DNA from: Methylobacterium radiotolerans JCM 2831
GTDB taxonomy: Bacteria > Pseudomonadota > Alphaproteobacteria > Rhizobiales > Beijerinckiaceae
Direction of reading: 5' to 3'
Assembly (NCBI RefSeq): GCF_000019725.1
Contig: NC_010505.1
Coordinates: 5,316,001 to 5,380,000 of the forward strand
DNA: 64,000 nt
Position numbers and translations under genes: made by a program. The notes under the pieces are model-generated. The model was not told the origin of the DNA, did not search any database, and worked only from the letters and a program-made list of their open reading frames with translations. Below are positions 23,663 to 32,164 of this stretch, one piece after another (positions within the stretch are counted from its first letter, which is position 1; every line of letters starts with the position of its first letter).

Positions 23663-23738
23663 CTTCGTATCTGCCGTCGTGTTTCTACTTTCCCCTCTGC
23701 GGGTGACGGTCTTCGCCGCACCCGATCCAGGAGTGTCT

Positions 23739-24107
23739 GTGAGCTTTTTGAACAAGCAGGGTGTCGCCGATCGCCTCGAGACCGCCGCCAAGGCGCGCTC
23801 CGAGATGCTGGCCCGGTTCCGGGCGCGCCCGTCCGCCGATGATCCGGCCGTCCTCGCCCGCCAATCCGCCCGCCGCGCGGTGGTCGATGCCCGCGAGGCC
23901 CGCGCGGCCGAACGCGCTGCCCAGCGTCAGGCCGAGATCGAGCGCGCCGCCGCCTTGGCCGAGGCCGAACGCCTCGCCGAGATCGAGCGCAAGCACGCCG
24001 AGCAACTGGCCGCCCAGGAGCGCGCCAAGGCGCTGCAGGCCGAGCAGAAGGCCCAGCGCGACGCGCGCTATCTCGCCCGCAAGGCGAAGGCTCAGAAGAA
24101 GCGCTGA
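23739..24107 (+). CDS. DUF6481 family coiled-coil protein
   Basis: A 122-residue protein, nearly all one charged helix: after NKQGVADRLETAAKARSEML it runs in Ala-Glu-Arg-rich heptads (AERAAQRQAEIERAAALAEA and on) to the basic end ARYLARKAKAQKKR. This pattern fits the DUF6481 proteins of alphaproteobacteria, whose role is unknown. I chose the GTG at 23739 because AGGAG lies eight bases before it; an ATG-like frame extends to 23679 but runs over a T-rich stretch without signal. Probably binds nucleic acid or self-assembles, by composition only. Confidence 0.75.
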   Translation: MSFLNKQGVADRLETAAKARSEMLARFRARPSADDPAVLARQSARRAVVDAREARAAERAAQRQAEIERAAALAEAERLAEIERKHAEQLAAQERAKALQAEQKAQRDARYLARKAKAQKKR

Positions 24108-24143
24108 GGCGCGACCGCAGCCATACCTGTCCAGGAGCCCGGC

Positions 24144-24344
24144 ATGTCCCACAAGTTCAAGATCGGCGAGCGCGTCTGCCGACCCCGACTGGGCATCCCG
24201 GGCGAGACGGGCGAGGGCGAGGTGTTCGAGATCCTGCGGCTCATGCCGGAGGATCAGACCGGCGAGCCGAGCTACCGGATCCGCACGAAGACCGGCGAGC
24301 GGGCGATCCGCGAGGGCGACCTCGTCGCGGCCCCGCGGCCCTGA
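24144..24344 (+). CDS. Hypothetical small protein, KOW/SH3-like
   Basis: A 66-residue protein: MSHKFKIGERVCRPRLGIPG, then EVFEILRLMPEDQTGEPSYR and IREGDLVAAPRP. The F-x-I-G-x-x-V start and the G-E-R-A-I-R-E-G-D-L-V end suggest a small beta-barrel of SH3 or KOW type as seen in many short Rhizobiales proteins. CAGGAG stands nine bases before the ATG. The gene lies 36 bases behind the DUF6481 gene and may be on the same transcript. Function unknown. Confidence 0.7.
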   Translation: MSHKFKIGERVCRPRLGIPGETGEGEVFEILRLMPEDQTGEPSYRIRTKTGERAIREGDLVAAPRP

Positions 24345-24354
24345 TCCGGGCGCC

Positions 24355-24843
24355 TCAGAGCGTCCGGAACATCACCAGCGCGTCGACCGGCCCGAGGTCC
24401 GGGTGCCGGAAGGCGCCCGGTAGCCGGCCGACCACATCGAAGCCGAAGCTCTCCCACAGGCGAACGGCCCGGACGTTCGTGCTCACCACGAAGTTGAACT
24501 GCATCGCCGTGAAGCCCCGCGCCCGCGCCCGATCGAGGGCGTGCGCGCACATGGCCCGGGCGACGCCGCGGCCGAGAGCGGCCGCGCCGGTCATGAAGCC
24601 GCAATTGGCGACATGGGCGCCCCCGCCCGCCTGGTTCGCGCGCAGATAATACGTGCCGAGCACCGTGCCCGCCTCCTCGGCCACGAAGGTCTCGCGGTCG
24701 GGACCGGTCCAGTACGCGAGGGCCTCGGCCTCGCCGAGGTCGCGGTCCAGCGCGTAGGTCTCGCCGGCCCGGATGGTCGGCACGATGATGCCGGTGATGG
24801 CCGCGCGGTCGGCCGCCCGCGCGGCCCGGATGTGCAGACTCAC
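24355..24843 (-). CDS. GNAT family N-acetyltransferase
   Basis: A 162-residue single GNAT domain. [15 protein letters not shown] is the first strand and helix; the acetyl-CoA pyrophosphate loop appears as [15 protein letters not shown] near 90-104 (Q/R-x-x-G-x-G/A pattern), and the end [20 protein letters not shown] is the motif B region of the family. Similar to YhhY/phosphinothricin-type acetyltransferases. The start is GTG at 24843, which shares GTGA with the stop of the NAD kinase gene, so the two are translated together. Substrate unknown. Confidence 0.85.
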   Translation of the reverse strand: MSLHIRAARAADRAAITGIIVPTIRAGETYALDRDLGEAEALAYWTGPDRETFVAEEAGTVLGTYYLRANQAGGGAHVANCGFMTGAAALGRGVARAMCAHALDRARARGFTAMQFNFVVSTNVRAVRLWESFGFDVVGRLPGAFRHPDLGPVDALVMFRTL

Positions 24844-25607
24844 CCGAATTGCTCCCGCAGGATGCGCTCATCGAGGCTGTGGCCGGGATCGTGCAGCAGC
24901 ACCAGCTCGGTGGCCCGGTCGAGGGACGTCTCCACCGTGCAGACCCGGCGGAACTCCGTGTGGTCGGCGACCGCCGCGACCGGGCGGTGGGGCGCGTCGA
25001 GCACGTCGATCCGGATCCGCGCGTAGTCCGGCAGGAGCGCGCCGCGCCAGCGCCGGGGGCGGAAGGCCGAGATCGGTGTCAGCGCCAGCAGCTTGGCGTC
25101 GAGCGGCAGGATCGGGCCCCCGACCGACAGGTTGTAGGCCGTGGAGCCCGCCGCGGTGGCGACGAGCACGCCGTCGGCGATCAGCAGGTCGAGCCGGACA
25201 TTGCCGTCGACGGCGATCTTCAGCTTGGCGGTCTGGTGGGTCTGGCGCAGCAGGTAGACCTCGTTGATCGCCCGCGCCCGGTGCGAGCGGCCCTCCGTGT
25301 CGAGCACGTCCATCACCAGCGGGTGGATGACGCTGCGCTGGGCGTTCTCCAGATGCTCCAGGAGATCGTCGTCGCGGAACTCGTTCATCAGGAAGCCGAC
25401 CGTGCCGCGGTTCATCCCGTATATCGGCTTCGGGTGGTTCATGAAGCGGTGCAGCACCTGGAGCATCAGGCCGTCACCGCCCAGGGCCACGACGACGTCG
25501 GCCTCCTCGGGCGGGACGTGGTCGTAGCGCCGCATCAGGGCGGCCGCGGCCTCGCGGGCGTAGCCGGTCGGGCTCGCCACGAAGGCGATCTTCTGGAAGC
25601 GCGGCAT
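24840..25607 (-). CDS. nadK: NAD kinase
   Basis: A 255-residue ATP/polyphosphate-NAD kinase that makes NADP+. The diagnostic GGDG motif lies at 43-46 ([11 protein letters not shown]), followed by the N-x-G-x-x-G-F segment [11 protein letters not shown], the NE motif in RAINEVYLL and the glycine-rich [16 protein letters not shown] near 145-160. Length is typical of the short alphaproteobacterial type. First gene of a two-gene unit with the acetyltransferase. Essential in most bacteria. Confidence 0.95.
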   Translation of the reverse strand: MPRFQKIAFVASPTGYAREAAAALMRRYDHVPPEEADVVVALGGDGLMLQVLHRFMNHPKPIYGMNRGTVGFLMNEFRDDDLLEHLENAQRSVIHPLVMDVLDTEGRSHRARAINEVYLLRQTHQTAKLKIAVDGNVRLDLLIADGVLVATAAGSTAYNLSVGGPILPLDAKLLALTPISAFRPRRWRGALLPDYARIRIDVLDAPHRPVAAVADHTEFRRVCTVETSLDRATELVLLHDPGHSLDERILREQFG

Positions 25608-25750
25608 GGATCAGGCGCAGCCGCGCAGGCGCGTCGGGATCGCCTCAGGGTTCACGTCACGGCTCCAGTCTGGCGAGCGAACCGCCCGGTTGACGTCCTT
25701 ACCCGGCATGCGCCTCACTCCGCGAGCACACGCGCCGACGGAGGCATAGC

Positions 25751-26104
25751 ATGGAGCGTCCGCTCCTCGTCTACACCACCTTCCCCGACCTCGCCTCGGC
25801 GATGAACATCGGCGAGGCCCTGGTCCGCGAGCGTCTCATCGCCTGCATCAACGTGTTCCCGGGCATGCAGTCCGTCTACAGCTGGAAGGGCGCGGTGGAG
25901 CGTGGCGCCGAGGTCGCGGCCATCCTCAAGAGCCGCGAGGGGCTGGCCGACGCGCTGGCGGTCGCGCTGAAGGCGCGCCACCCCTACGATACGCCGATCA
26001 TCCTGCATCTGCCGGTCGCCGGGGCGGACGCCGACACCGCCGCCTGGATCCTGGCGGAAACGCGGCCCTGCGGGCCGGCCGGCGCCGGGCCTCAGGCGGA
26101 CTGA
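25751..26104 (+). CDS. cutA: Divalent-cation tolerance protein CutA
   Basis: A 117-residue CutA1 protein, a PII-like trimer. Family segments are complete: VYTTFPDLASAMNIGEALV, ERLIACINVFPGMQSVYSWK and the later RHPYDTPIILHLPV. The residues after about 105 (CGPAGAGPQAD) are a variable tail. GGAGG lies seven bases before ATG 25751. Linked in enterobacteria to copper and other metal tolerance, but its biochemical job is unsettled. Confidence 0.93.
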   Translation: MERPLLVYTTFPDLASAMNIGEALVRERLIACINVFPGMQSVYSWKGAVERGAEVAAILKSREGLADALAVALKARHPYDTPIILHLPVAGADADTAAWILAETRPCGPAGAGPQAD

Positions 26105-26311
26105 TCCACCCGACCGAGCCGCGTCGCTTCCGCCCCGGCCGGTCCTGGCAAGGCCCCGGACCGGCGGGCAGACGGCTGTGGACAAGCGCGCCGCGCCGCC
26201 GGTACGGTGGCCTCGACGGCCCATCGGAGAGCAGTACCGACGCCGCGCCCGTGAATCCCGATATGTGTGAACAAACCCTGTTCATCCGCCAGTATAGTAT
26301 CCAGAATAGAT

Positions 26312-26323
26312 TTATGATCATAA
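26312..26323. promoter_or_regulatory. Palindrome TTATGATCATAA in an AT-rich promoter region
   Basis: A perfect 12-base palindrome inside an unusually AT-rich stretch (about 26255-26395) between cutA and the cupin gene. The region also contains GAACA/TGTTC flanking AACCC and a TATAGT. It may be an operator with promoter for the cupin gene 105 bases on. The rest of 26105-26428 holds no gene that I trust. Confidence 0.35.
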
Positions 26324-26428
26324 GCAATCTTTCCAGGCAAGCTGGGTGTTAGATTGCGTTATGTCGATCTGACGACCTAGAAAATCTTCGCGCGTTCGCC
26401 GTGCGCGAGACGGCGCGGAGGGGAAATC

Positions 26429-27040
26429 ATGGGATGGTTCAGGAATGCTGGGCGGGTCGAGCTGGCCCTGCTCGCGTCGGCCGTAAGTGTCTTGCACGGG
26501 CACGCGGCCGGGGCGCCGAAGAGCGAGCCGCTGATGACCATCGCGCCGGCGCCGTCCGGTCCGGCCGGCCTCGCATCGGCCGACCCGCCCGCCTTGCGGT
26601 ACGGGGTGCTCTATGCCGACGACAAGGGCCACAGTCATGTCCAGTATTGCGACCTGAAGAACTTCATCTTCAAGAGCTACGCGCCTCCGGCAGCGCCGCA
26701 ATATGTCGGCTTTCCGCCGGGTGAGGTGACGTCGATCAAGTACGCGGTCCTGCCGGTCGGCTATGTCGGCACGTGGCACACGGCGCCGGGTCCCCAATGG
26801 GTGATCACCCTGTCGGGCCGCTGGTCCGTGGAGGCCACGGACGGGGCTGTGCTGGAGCAGGGCCCCGGGGAGGTGGAGTTCAACGCCGACATGGGATCGA
26901 CGCCGCAGGGGCCCGAGGGCCACGTCGGACACCTGACCCGGCAGGTCGGCGACGTGCCGAACGTCCAGCTCATCGTCTCCCTGAAACCGCAGGCCGGGAA
27001 GGCCCGCTCCACCGATCCGTGCCAGCCGTCCCAGCCGTGA
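26429..27040 (+). CDS. Secreted cupin-fold protein
   Basis: A 203-residue protein. The N-terminus (VELALLASAVSVLHGHAAGA) looks like a signal peptide. The core from about 100 to 190 has a cupin-like beta-barrel pattern: VGYVGTWHTAPGPQWVITLS, GRWSVEATDGAVLEQGPGEV and EGHVGHLTRQVGDVPNVQLI. The histidine in GTWHTAP and a later one in HVGH could bind metal. No catalytic family is recognised. ATG 26429 is the first start after the AT-rich region, so the gene is probably regulated from there. Confidence 0.65.
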   Translation: MGWFRNAGRVELALLASAVSVLHGHAAGAPKSEPLMTIAPAPSGPAGLASADPPALRYGVLYADDKGHSHVQYCDLKNFIFKSYAPPAAPQYVGFPPGEVTSIKYAVLPVGYVGTWHTAPGPQWVITLSGRWSVEATDGAVLEQGPGEVEFNADMGSTPQGPEGHVGHLTRQVGDVPNVQLIVSLKPQAGKARSTDPCQPSQP

Positions 27041-27047
27041 GGCCCGG

Positions 27048-27083
27048 GCGCGGGCCGGCACCCTCTGGTCCGCCGGCCCGCGC
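27048..27083. terminator. Hairpin between convergent cupin and glycosyltransferase genes
   Basis: Twelve-base perfect stem (27048-27059 with 27072-27083), all G and C, loop of 12 bases, no T-tract. It fills the 46-base gap between two convergent stops and probably serves both. Confidence 0.5.
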
Positions 27084-27086
27084 GGG

Positions 27087-28226
27087 TCAGCCGCCGCTCA
27101 CCGGATAGCTGCGGCCCTTCCAGGTCGCCGCGCCGGCCCGCTCCCGGCGCAGAAGCACGTTCCACTGGATCGCCAGGGCCACCGCGACCGCCGCCGGATG
27201 GAGCGGGATCGTCGCCCACGGCGCCCGGACCGCCACGGTGACGGCCGTCCGGGTCGCCAGGGACAGGCCGAGGGCCAGCGCGGCCGGGGCCAGGGCGGAG
27301 GCCGGCAGCAGCCCGAGCAGCCCGGCCAGGACGAGGATCGGCGGAAGAACCTGGCCGCAGCCAAGGAGGAGGGTCCAGATCGGAAGGGCGCGGGGCGTGG
27401 CCATGCCCTCGTGGGCGTTCTTGGAGAAGCCGGCCCAGGCCTGGGCGAAGCCCTCGTACATCCGGCAGGTGGCCAGCGCGGCGGCGGCCACGAGATCCGT
27501 CCGGTAGCCCGCGGCCCGGAGCAGCCGGGGCAGCCGGACCCCGTCGTGCAGGGAGGTGCGGATCGCGCCGTGGCCGCCGGTGGCCGCGTAGGCAGCCCGC
27601 TCGATCAGGATCAACTGACCGCAGGCCGCGCCGAGCGACGGGTCCGACAGGCGGCGCATCAGCGGCACGGGCAGGAAGCCGAGGAGCAGGAAGTCGATCA
27701 TCGGCACCGTCAGCATCTCGCCGACCGTGTCGGTCCGCTGCCGGGGCACGCCGCTGACGAGAGCCGCGCCGGTGTGGTGGGCTTGCGCCGCGAGGGCGGC
27801 GGCCGCCCCGGCCTCGAGCCGCACATCGGCGTCGATGAACAGCAGGTGGTCGCCGCGGGCGATCCCGGCCATGTGACTGCAGGCGTGGTTCTTGCCCGTC
27901 CATCCCTCGGGCAGGGGCGGCACCGAGACGAGACGCAGGCGCGGGTCTCCGACGGCGCGCACGATCTCGGCGGTCGCGTCGGTGGAATGGTCGTCGCCGA
28001 CGATCACCTCCACCGGAACCGCGACGCTGGCGAGCGCCGCCCGCACGGTGGCGTCGATGTTGCCGGCCTCGTTGCGCGCCGGGATCAGGATTGAGACGAG
28101 GCCCGCGCCGCTCTCCGCCGCGGGCCGGCGCAGGACCGAGAGATTCACCGCCGCCAGCGCGGCCGGCAGGAGGGCCGCGATCAGGCAGAGCAGGGCCAGG
28201 ACCGTGAGGATCGAGTCGGTCATCAT
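27087..28226 (-). CDS. Family 2 glycosyltransferase with membrane helices (CrtQ-like)
   Basis: A 379-residue membrane glycosyltransferase. One helix at the N-terminus (LTVLALLCLIAALLPAALAA) is followed by the GT2 domain: VSILIPARNEAGNIDATVRA, VGDDHSTDATAEI, and the D-x-D metal site in LLFIDADVRL. A group of helices closes the protein (about 265-345). This single-helix, GT2, helices plan and the motif WTGKNHAC match the CrtQ/HpnB-type transferases that sugar-coat carotenoids or other isoprenoids. It lies behind an acyltransferase and a carotenoid desaturase, so a carotenoid acceptor is likely. I use ATG 28226; the open frame extends to 28313 over the end of the neighbour. Confidence 0.82.
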   Translation of the reverse strand: MMTDSILTVLALLCLIAALLPAALAAVNLSVLRRPAAESGAGLVSILIPARNEAGNIDATVRAALASVAVPVEVIVGDDHSTDATAEIVRAVGDPRLRLVSVPPLPEGWTGKNHACSHMAGIARGDHLLFIDADVRLEAGAAAALAAQAHHTGAALVSGVPRQRTDTVGEMLTVPMIDFLLLGFLPVPLMRRLSDPSLGAACGQLILIERAAYAATGGHGAIRTSLHDGVRLPRLLRAAGYRTDLVAAAALATCRMYEGFAQAWAGFSKNAHEGMATPRALPIWTLLLGCGQVLPPILVLAGLLGLLPASALAPAALALGLSLATRTAVTVAVRAPWATIPLHPAAVAVALAIQWNVLLRRERAGAATWKGRSYPVSGG

Positions 28227-28290
28227 CCCCGCCGGGAAGGTGTCGCGCCGCGATGAGGCATCGCACGGGGCCGGACGCGAGCGGAAGGTT

Positions 28291-29148
28291 TCATCCGGCG
28301 CGATCCTGTCCACCCGCCGCGCGGTGCGCCGGATCGAACCGTCGGCCGGAGAGCCGGGCCGCGAGGCGCCGCCACAGATCGTAGAGGCCGCCGACGCCTT
28401 TCCGGCCGGAGACCAGGGTGCGGAAGCGGGCCGGGTCCCGGCTGATCACGTCGGCGCTCAGGCGATCGAGGGTCTGGGTCAGGTCGGTTTCCAGGCGCGC
28501 GAGGCGCTGGTCGCGCGGGAGCGCGGCGAGCTCGGATCCGGCGATCCCCGGCCCGAAGGCCGCGAAGGCCCCCGCGCCGCGCTCGTCCCAGAAGGTGTAC
28601 TCGACGGCGAGGGGGACGAAGAGCGCGTCGGGGGCGATCTCGGCGAGCCGCGCCACGCCGGGACGCAGGGCCAGCGGACGCGCGCGGGCATCGGCGAAGC
28701 GGCCCTGCGCGGTGATCCAGAGCATGCCGTCGGGCGCCCCCAGGATCGACCGGGCGGCGGCCAGGAACTGCGCCGCCCCGCGCGGGCTGTCGAGGTCGAC
28801 GCCGAAGGCGCCGATCCGCTCGAAGATGCGGTAGCGCGCCAGCATCGCGGCGTCGAACGGCGCGCGGCTCGCCCGCCCCGGATAGAGGCGACCGGCCAGC
28901 ACGATGATCAGCGCGGCGTCCCACCACGCCGGATGGTTGCAGTAGACCACGATCGCGCCGGGATGGCTCGCGACGGGCGGCGTGCTCCACAGGGGCAGCC
29001 GCAGGGCGTCGAGGTGGCGGTGCAGGTAGCGCTCGAACCACGCCACCATGAAGGCGCGGATCCGGGGCGAGACCGGGGGCAGCGGGGCGCCGCGCGTGCC
29101 TCTCCCGCCCCCCGCACCGGGGGGCGGAGGTGGCGGCGTCGCGGTCAC
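28291..29148 (-). CDS. PlsC-type acyltransferase in a carotenoid cluster
   Basis: A 285-residue 1-acyl-glycerol-phosphate-acyltransferase-like protein. The catalytic H-x4-D motif is present as YCNHPAWWDAALI; later blocks PDGMLWITAQGRFAD and ALFVPLAVEYTFWDE correspond to the glycerophosphate- and acyl-binding motifs. The start is GTG 29148, which overlaps the desaturase stop as GTGA; an ATG at 29047 is a second option, since the first 25 residues are mostly proline and glycine. In context it may acylate a glycosylated carotenoid, as an analogue of staphyloxanthin assembly. That substrate is inferred only from position. Confidence 0.8.
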   Translation of the reverse strand: MTATPPPPPPGAGGGRGTRGAPLPPVSPRIRAFMVAWFERYLHRHLDALRLPLWSTPPVASHPGAIVVYCNHPAWWDAALIIVLAGRLYPGRASRAPFDAAMLARYRIFERIGAFGVDLDSPRGAAQFLAAARSILGAPDGMLWITAQGRFADARARPLALRPGVARLAEIAPDALFVPLAVEYTFWDERGAGAFAAFGPGIAGSELAALPRDQRLARLETDLTQTLDRLSADVISRDPARFRTLVSGRKGVGGLYDLWRRLAARLSGRRFDPAHRAAGGQDRAG

Positions 29149-30674
29149 GCCGAGGCGCGCAGGGCGCCGCGGGCGTCCTGGTCGTGCGCGTCGGCGGCGA
29201 TCCAGCCCGACATCATCACCATCGGCATGCCGGGTCCCGGATGGGCGGCGCCGCCCGCGAGGTAGAGGCCGCGCACCTGCCGCGACCGGTTGCCGGGCTT
29301 GAACGCGCCCATCACGCGCCCGTGCGAGGCGAGGCCGTAGATCGCGCCGTTCAGGACCTTGTAGCGCTCGTGGATGTCCTGCGGCGTGAGGTGGCGCTCG
29401 ACGACGATGCGCTCCTCGAGGTCCGGCATGCCGGCGGTGCGCTTGAGCTTGTCGAGGATCGTCCGGCGGTAGTTCTGGAACAGCGGCCCGTCCGGGCGCC
29501 AGTCGTGGTGCGGCCGCAGATACGGCGTGTGCACGAGGACGTAGAGCGCCTCGCCGCCCTCGGGCGCCACGCTCGGGTCGGTCGAGGAGGGGGCGGCCAG
29601 GTAGGCGGTCGGGTCCGGGGCCGGTTCGCCCTTGTTGTAGATGTAGTCGAACTCCTCCTCCGGGTCGCGGGAGAACACGAAATCGTGGTGGTTCAGGTGC
29701 TCGTAGCGCTTGTTCAGGCCCAGGTAGAGCACCACGCCCGAGCAGGCCGGCTCGGGATTCTTCTTGGCGTAGGCCTTGGCGGCCTCGCCGCCCACGAGCT
29801 CGCGGTAGGTGCGCACCGAGTCCATGTTGGAGATCACCGCGTCGTAGGGCGTGACCCCCGCGGCCGTCCGCACGCCCCGGACCGCGCCGTTGGCGGTCTC
29901 GATCCCGGTCACCTCGGTGTCGGTCTTGCAGGTGGCGCCGAGTTCCTGGGCGAGCTTCGCCAAGCCCTCCGCGACCGCGCGCGTGCCGCCCATCGGGTAC
30001 CAGACGCCGTCGGCCGTCTGCATGTGGGCGATGGCGCAGAGCACTGCCGGCGCGCCGTAGGGCGAGGAGCCGACATACTGGACGAAGTGGTCGAGCATCT
30101 GCGCGAGCCGGGCATCCTTGACCTTGCCGCGGATCGTCGAGGCCACCGAGGCGTGCATGCGCAGGGACAGCACGTCGCGCAGCGTGCCCGGGTTCATGTT
30201 GGCGCGGATATTGATCGTGTCGAACAGGTCCTCGACGGGCTTCCAGAAGAAGAATTTTTCCGAGACGCCGTGGAGATGCTCGGAGATCGAGAGGAATTTC
30301 TTGTAGCCCTCGCCGGTGCCGGGAGCGAAGCGCTCCATGTCGCCGGCCATCCGCTCGACGTCCTGCATCAGGTCGATGTGGGTTCCGTCGTCGAAGAAGC
30401 AGCGCCACTGCGGGTCGAGGCGGCGCAGGTCCATGTAGTCGTGGACCGAGCGGCCGGCCTCCGCGAAGATCCGCTCCAGCACCCGCGGAACGGTCAGGAT
30501 GGTCGGGCCCATGTCGAAGCGGAAGCCGCCCTCGTGCAGCACCGCCGCCTTGCCGCCGAGCCAGCCGTTCTTGTCGTAGACCGTCACGCGGTGGCCCCGC
30601 GCGGCGGCGACGCACGCGGCGGCGAGTCCGCCGAGCCCGCTGCCGATGACGGCGACCGTGGAATCCTGGCTCAT
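29145..30674 (-). CDS. Carotenoid desaturase (CrtI/CrtN family)
   Basis: A 509-residue FAD-dependent desaturase. The dinucleotide motif VAVIGSGLGGLAAACVAAAR is at 8-27, followed by GGKAAVLHEGGFRFDMGPTI, the CrtI/CrtN substrate-side block. The C-terminal FAD motif reads VRGLYLAGGAAHPGPGMPMV. Such enzymes introduce double bonds in phytoene (C40) or in squalene-type C30 precursors. Recent work on Methylobacterium points to squalene-derived C30 carotenoids, so CrtN-like activity is plausible, but the sequence alone does not decide it. First gene of a coupled three-gene operon with an acyltransferase and a glycosyltransferase. Confidence 0.9.
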   Translation of the reverse strand: MSQDSTVAVIGSGLGGLAAACVAAARGHRVTVYDKNGWLGGKAAVLHEGGFRFDMGPTILTVPRVLERIFAEAGRSVHDYMDLRRLDPQWRCFFDDGTHIDLMQDVERMAGDMERFAPGTGEGYKKFLSISEHLHGVSEKFFFWKPVEDLFDTINIRANMNPGTLRDVLSLRMHASVASTIRGKVKDARLAQMLDHFVQYVGSSPYGAPAVLCAIAHMQTADGVWYPMGGTRAVAEGLAKLAQELGATCKTDTEVTGIETANGAVRGVRTAAGVTPYDAVISNMDSVRTYRELVGGEAAKAYAKKNPEPACSGVVLYLGLNKRYEHLNHHDFVFSRDPEEEFDYIYNKGEPAPDPTAYLAAPSSTDPSVAPEGGEALYVLVHTPYLRPHHDWRPDGPLFQNYRRTILDKLKRTAGMPDLEERIVVERHLTPQDIHERYKVLNGAIYGLASHGRVMGAFKPGNRSRQVRGLYLAGGAAHPGPGMPMVMMSGWIAADAHDQDARGALRASA

Positions 30675-30771
30675 CCTGCTGGCTGGCTCCCCGGGCCGAA
30701 GAAGGCGTGGCCCGCAGGGCGAAGCTAGACTTGAGGCCGGGCGGGTCAACGCGCCACCCGGTCGCGGCAGC

Positions 30772-31620
30772 CTACCGGCGGCGCTCGCCTGTGGACAGGC
30801 GCGCCAGGAAGTTGCCGATCTCCCGGCGACGGAGGCCGGCCTCCATCACCTCCGGCCCGATGCCGTGACGCCAGGCGAGGCGGCGCGCGGCTTCCGGGTC
30901 GCGTCCCTGGAGCGTCGCGATCTCGTCGGCGTAGGCCGCCACGGCCCGCGGGTTCTCGGCGAGCCCCGCCGCGACGATGGCGGTGTCGCAGAGGCGCAGC
31001 ATCGCGGCCAGTTCGTCGAGGTCGAGTTCGGGATGATACTGGGTGCCCCAGAACCAGCCGCGCTCCCGGCGGATCTCGATGGCCTGAATGCCGAGCACGC
31101 GATTGCCGGCGAGAACGCGGGCGCCGGGGGGCGGCTCCAGGACGGCGTCGGAGTGGATCGCCGGGGCATCCCAGGTCGCCGGACGGCCGGCCAGCAGGGC
31201 GTGTGTCCGACCCTCCTCGGTCGGGGTGATCGCCCGGGCGAAGCCGTATTCCGGCCCGCGTGGGTTGGCGGCGGCATGGCCACCCGCCACCGTAGCCGCG
31301 ACCTGCACGCCCCAGCACGAGCCGAAGACCGCGCGCCCGGCCTCGAAGGCCGCGCGCATCAGGTCGAGCTGCCGGATCACGGCCGGCGTACCCTCCGAGA
31401 CCTTGAGGGTCGACCCGGTGAAGATCAGCCCGTCGAAATCCGTGAGGTCTGCCGGCAGCGTCGCGTCGGCGTCGGCGGCGTTGACGTGCCGGCAGACGGA
31501 GCCCGGCGCGAGGTCCCGCACCACCGCCGCGTAGGACTCGGCCGAGGTTCGTCCGGTGGCCGCGACGTGGCGGTCGCGGGCAGCGCGATCGTTGCCGTCG
31601 GCGATGAGCAGGCGGAGCAT
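30772..31620 (-). CDS. Class I glutamine amidotransferase-like protein
   Basis: A 282-residue single-domain type 1 glutamine amidotransferase. Nucleophile Cys102 lies in FGSCWGVQVAA, and the His-Glu pair is in GTQYHPELD near 195. The first 70 residues contain the usual TGSTLKVSE oxyanion region. There is no synthetase domain in the gene and none nearby, so it may release ammonia for a separate partner or be a hydrolase of gamma-glutamyl compounds like PuuD-type enzymes. About 75 residues after the domain (from AAMLRLCD) are additional. It lies upstream of the desaturase operon with a 97-base gap; co-transcription is possible. Confidence 0.85.
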   Translation of the reverse strand: MLRLLIADGNDRAARDRHVAATGRTSAESYAAVVRDLAPGSVCRHVNAADADATLPADLTDFDGLIFTGSTLKVSEGTPAVIRQLDLMRAAFEAGRAVFGSCWGVQVAATVAGGHAAANPRGPEYGFARAITPTEEGRTHALLAGRPATWDAPAIHSDAVLEPPPGARVLAGNRVLGIQAIEIRRERGWFWGTQYHPELDLDELAAMLRLCDTAIVAAGLAENPRAVAAYADEIATLQGRDPEAARRLAWRHGIGPEVMEAGLRRREIGNFLARLSTGERRR

Positions 31621-31818
31621 GCGGGATTTCCGGGGAGCGCGGCCGTAGCGGAAGCGCCTCTATGTCGGTGCGCACCGCGTCGCAGGAACGGCGCGGATCG
31701 TCGCGGGAGGCGGGCGTCGAAATCGAGCCCGGCTCCTTCAAACGGGTGATGCGCGCCCCCGCGCCGGGTTTACCTCTGCCGCGTCGGACTTCGAGGAGCG
31801 ATCATCGCGGAGGACAGG

Positions 31819-32133
31819 ATGCCGGATCTCGCCGAGGTGGAGCTCTACTGCGCGGAAGCTCGGGACCTCCTCGCCCACGCGGAGGCCATCGTTCACGACC
31901 TGGGCCGGAGCGGTGCCTGCGAGGGGCACCGCATGATGGCGAGCCAGGGCCTCGCGGCGCTGCGGAACCTCGAGCGCATCATCGAGCGGCATCGCAGGCG
32001 CCTGACGTTCCAGTCCCTGCCCAACGCGGTCGGCCCGACCCCGGGCCCACCCCCGCCGCAGAGGCGGAACTGGCTGATCTTCCTCCGGCCGCGCGGCGGG
32101 CACCCCGGCCATGGCATCGAGGCGCACTCCTAG
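31819..32133 (+). CDS. Hypothetical helical protein
   Basis: A 104-residue protein: a helical first part (PDLAEVELYCAEARDLLAHA, then RMMASQGLAALRNLERIIER) and a proline-rich C-terminal tail. No family is recognised. GAGGACAGG precedes ATG 31819. Bases 31621-31818 upstream contain no clear promoter. It may be a small cytosolic regulator or structural protein, but nothing in the sequence says which. Confidence 0.5.
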   Translation: MPDLAEVELYCAEARDLLAHAEAIVHDLGRSGACEGHRMMASQGLAALRNLERIIERHRRRLTFQSLPNAVGPTPGPPPPQRRNWLIFLRPRGGHPGHGIEAHS

Positions 32134-32164
32134 GGCCGTCGCGGCGGGGCGTCCGATCCCGCGC

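Noticed and set aside
26092..26340. Minus-strand frame of 82 residues starting in the AT-rich region before the cupin gene
   Set aside because: Its first 40 residues look protein-like, but it overlaps the end of cutA, has no clear ribosome-binding site and becomes low-complexity after the AT-rich part.
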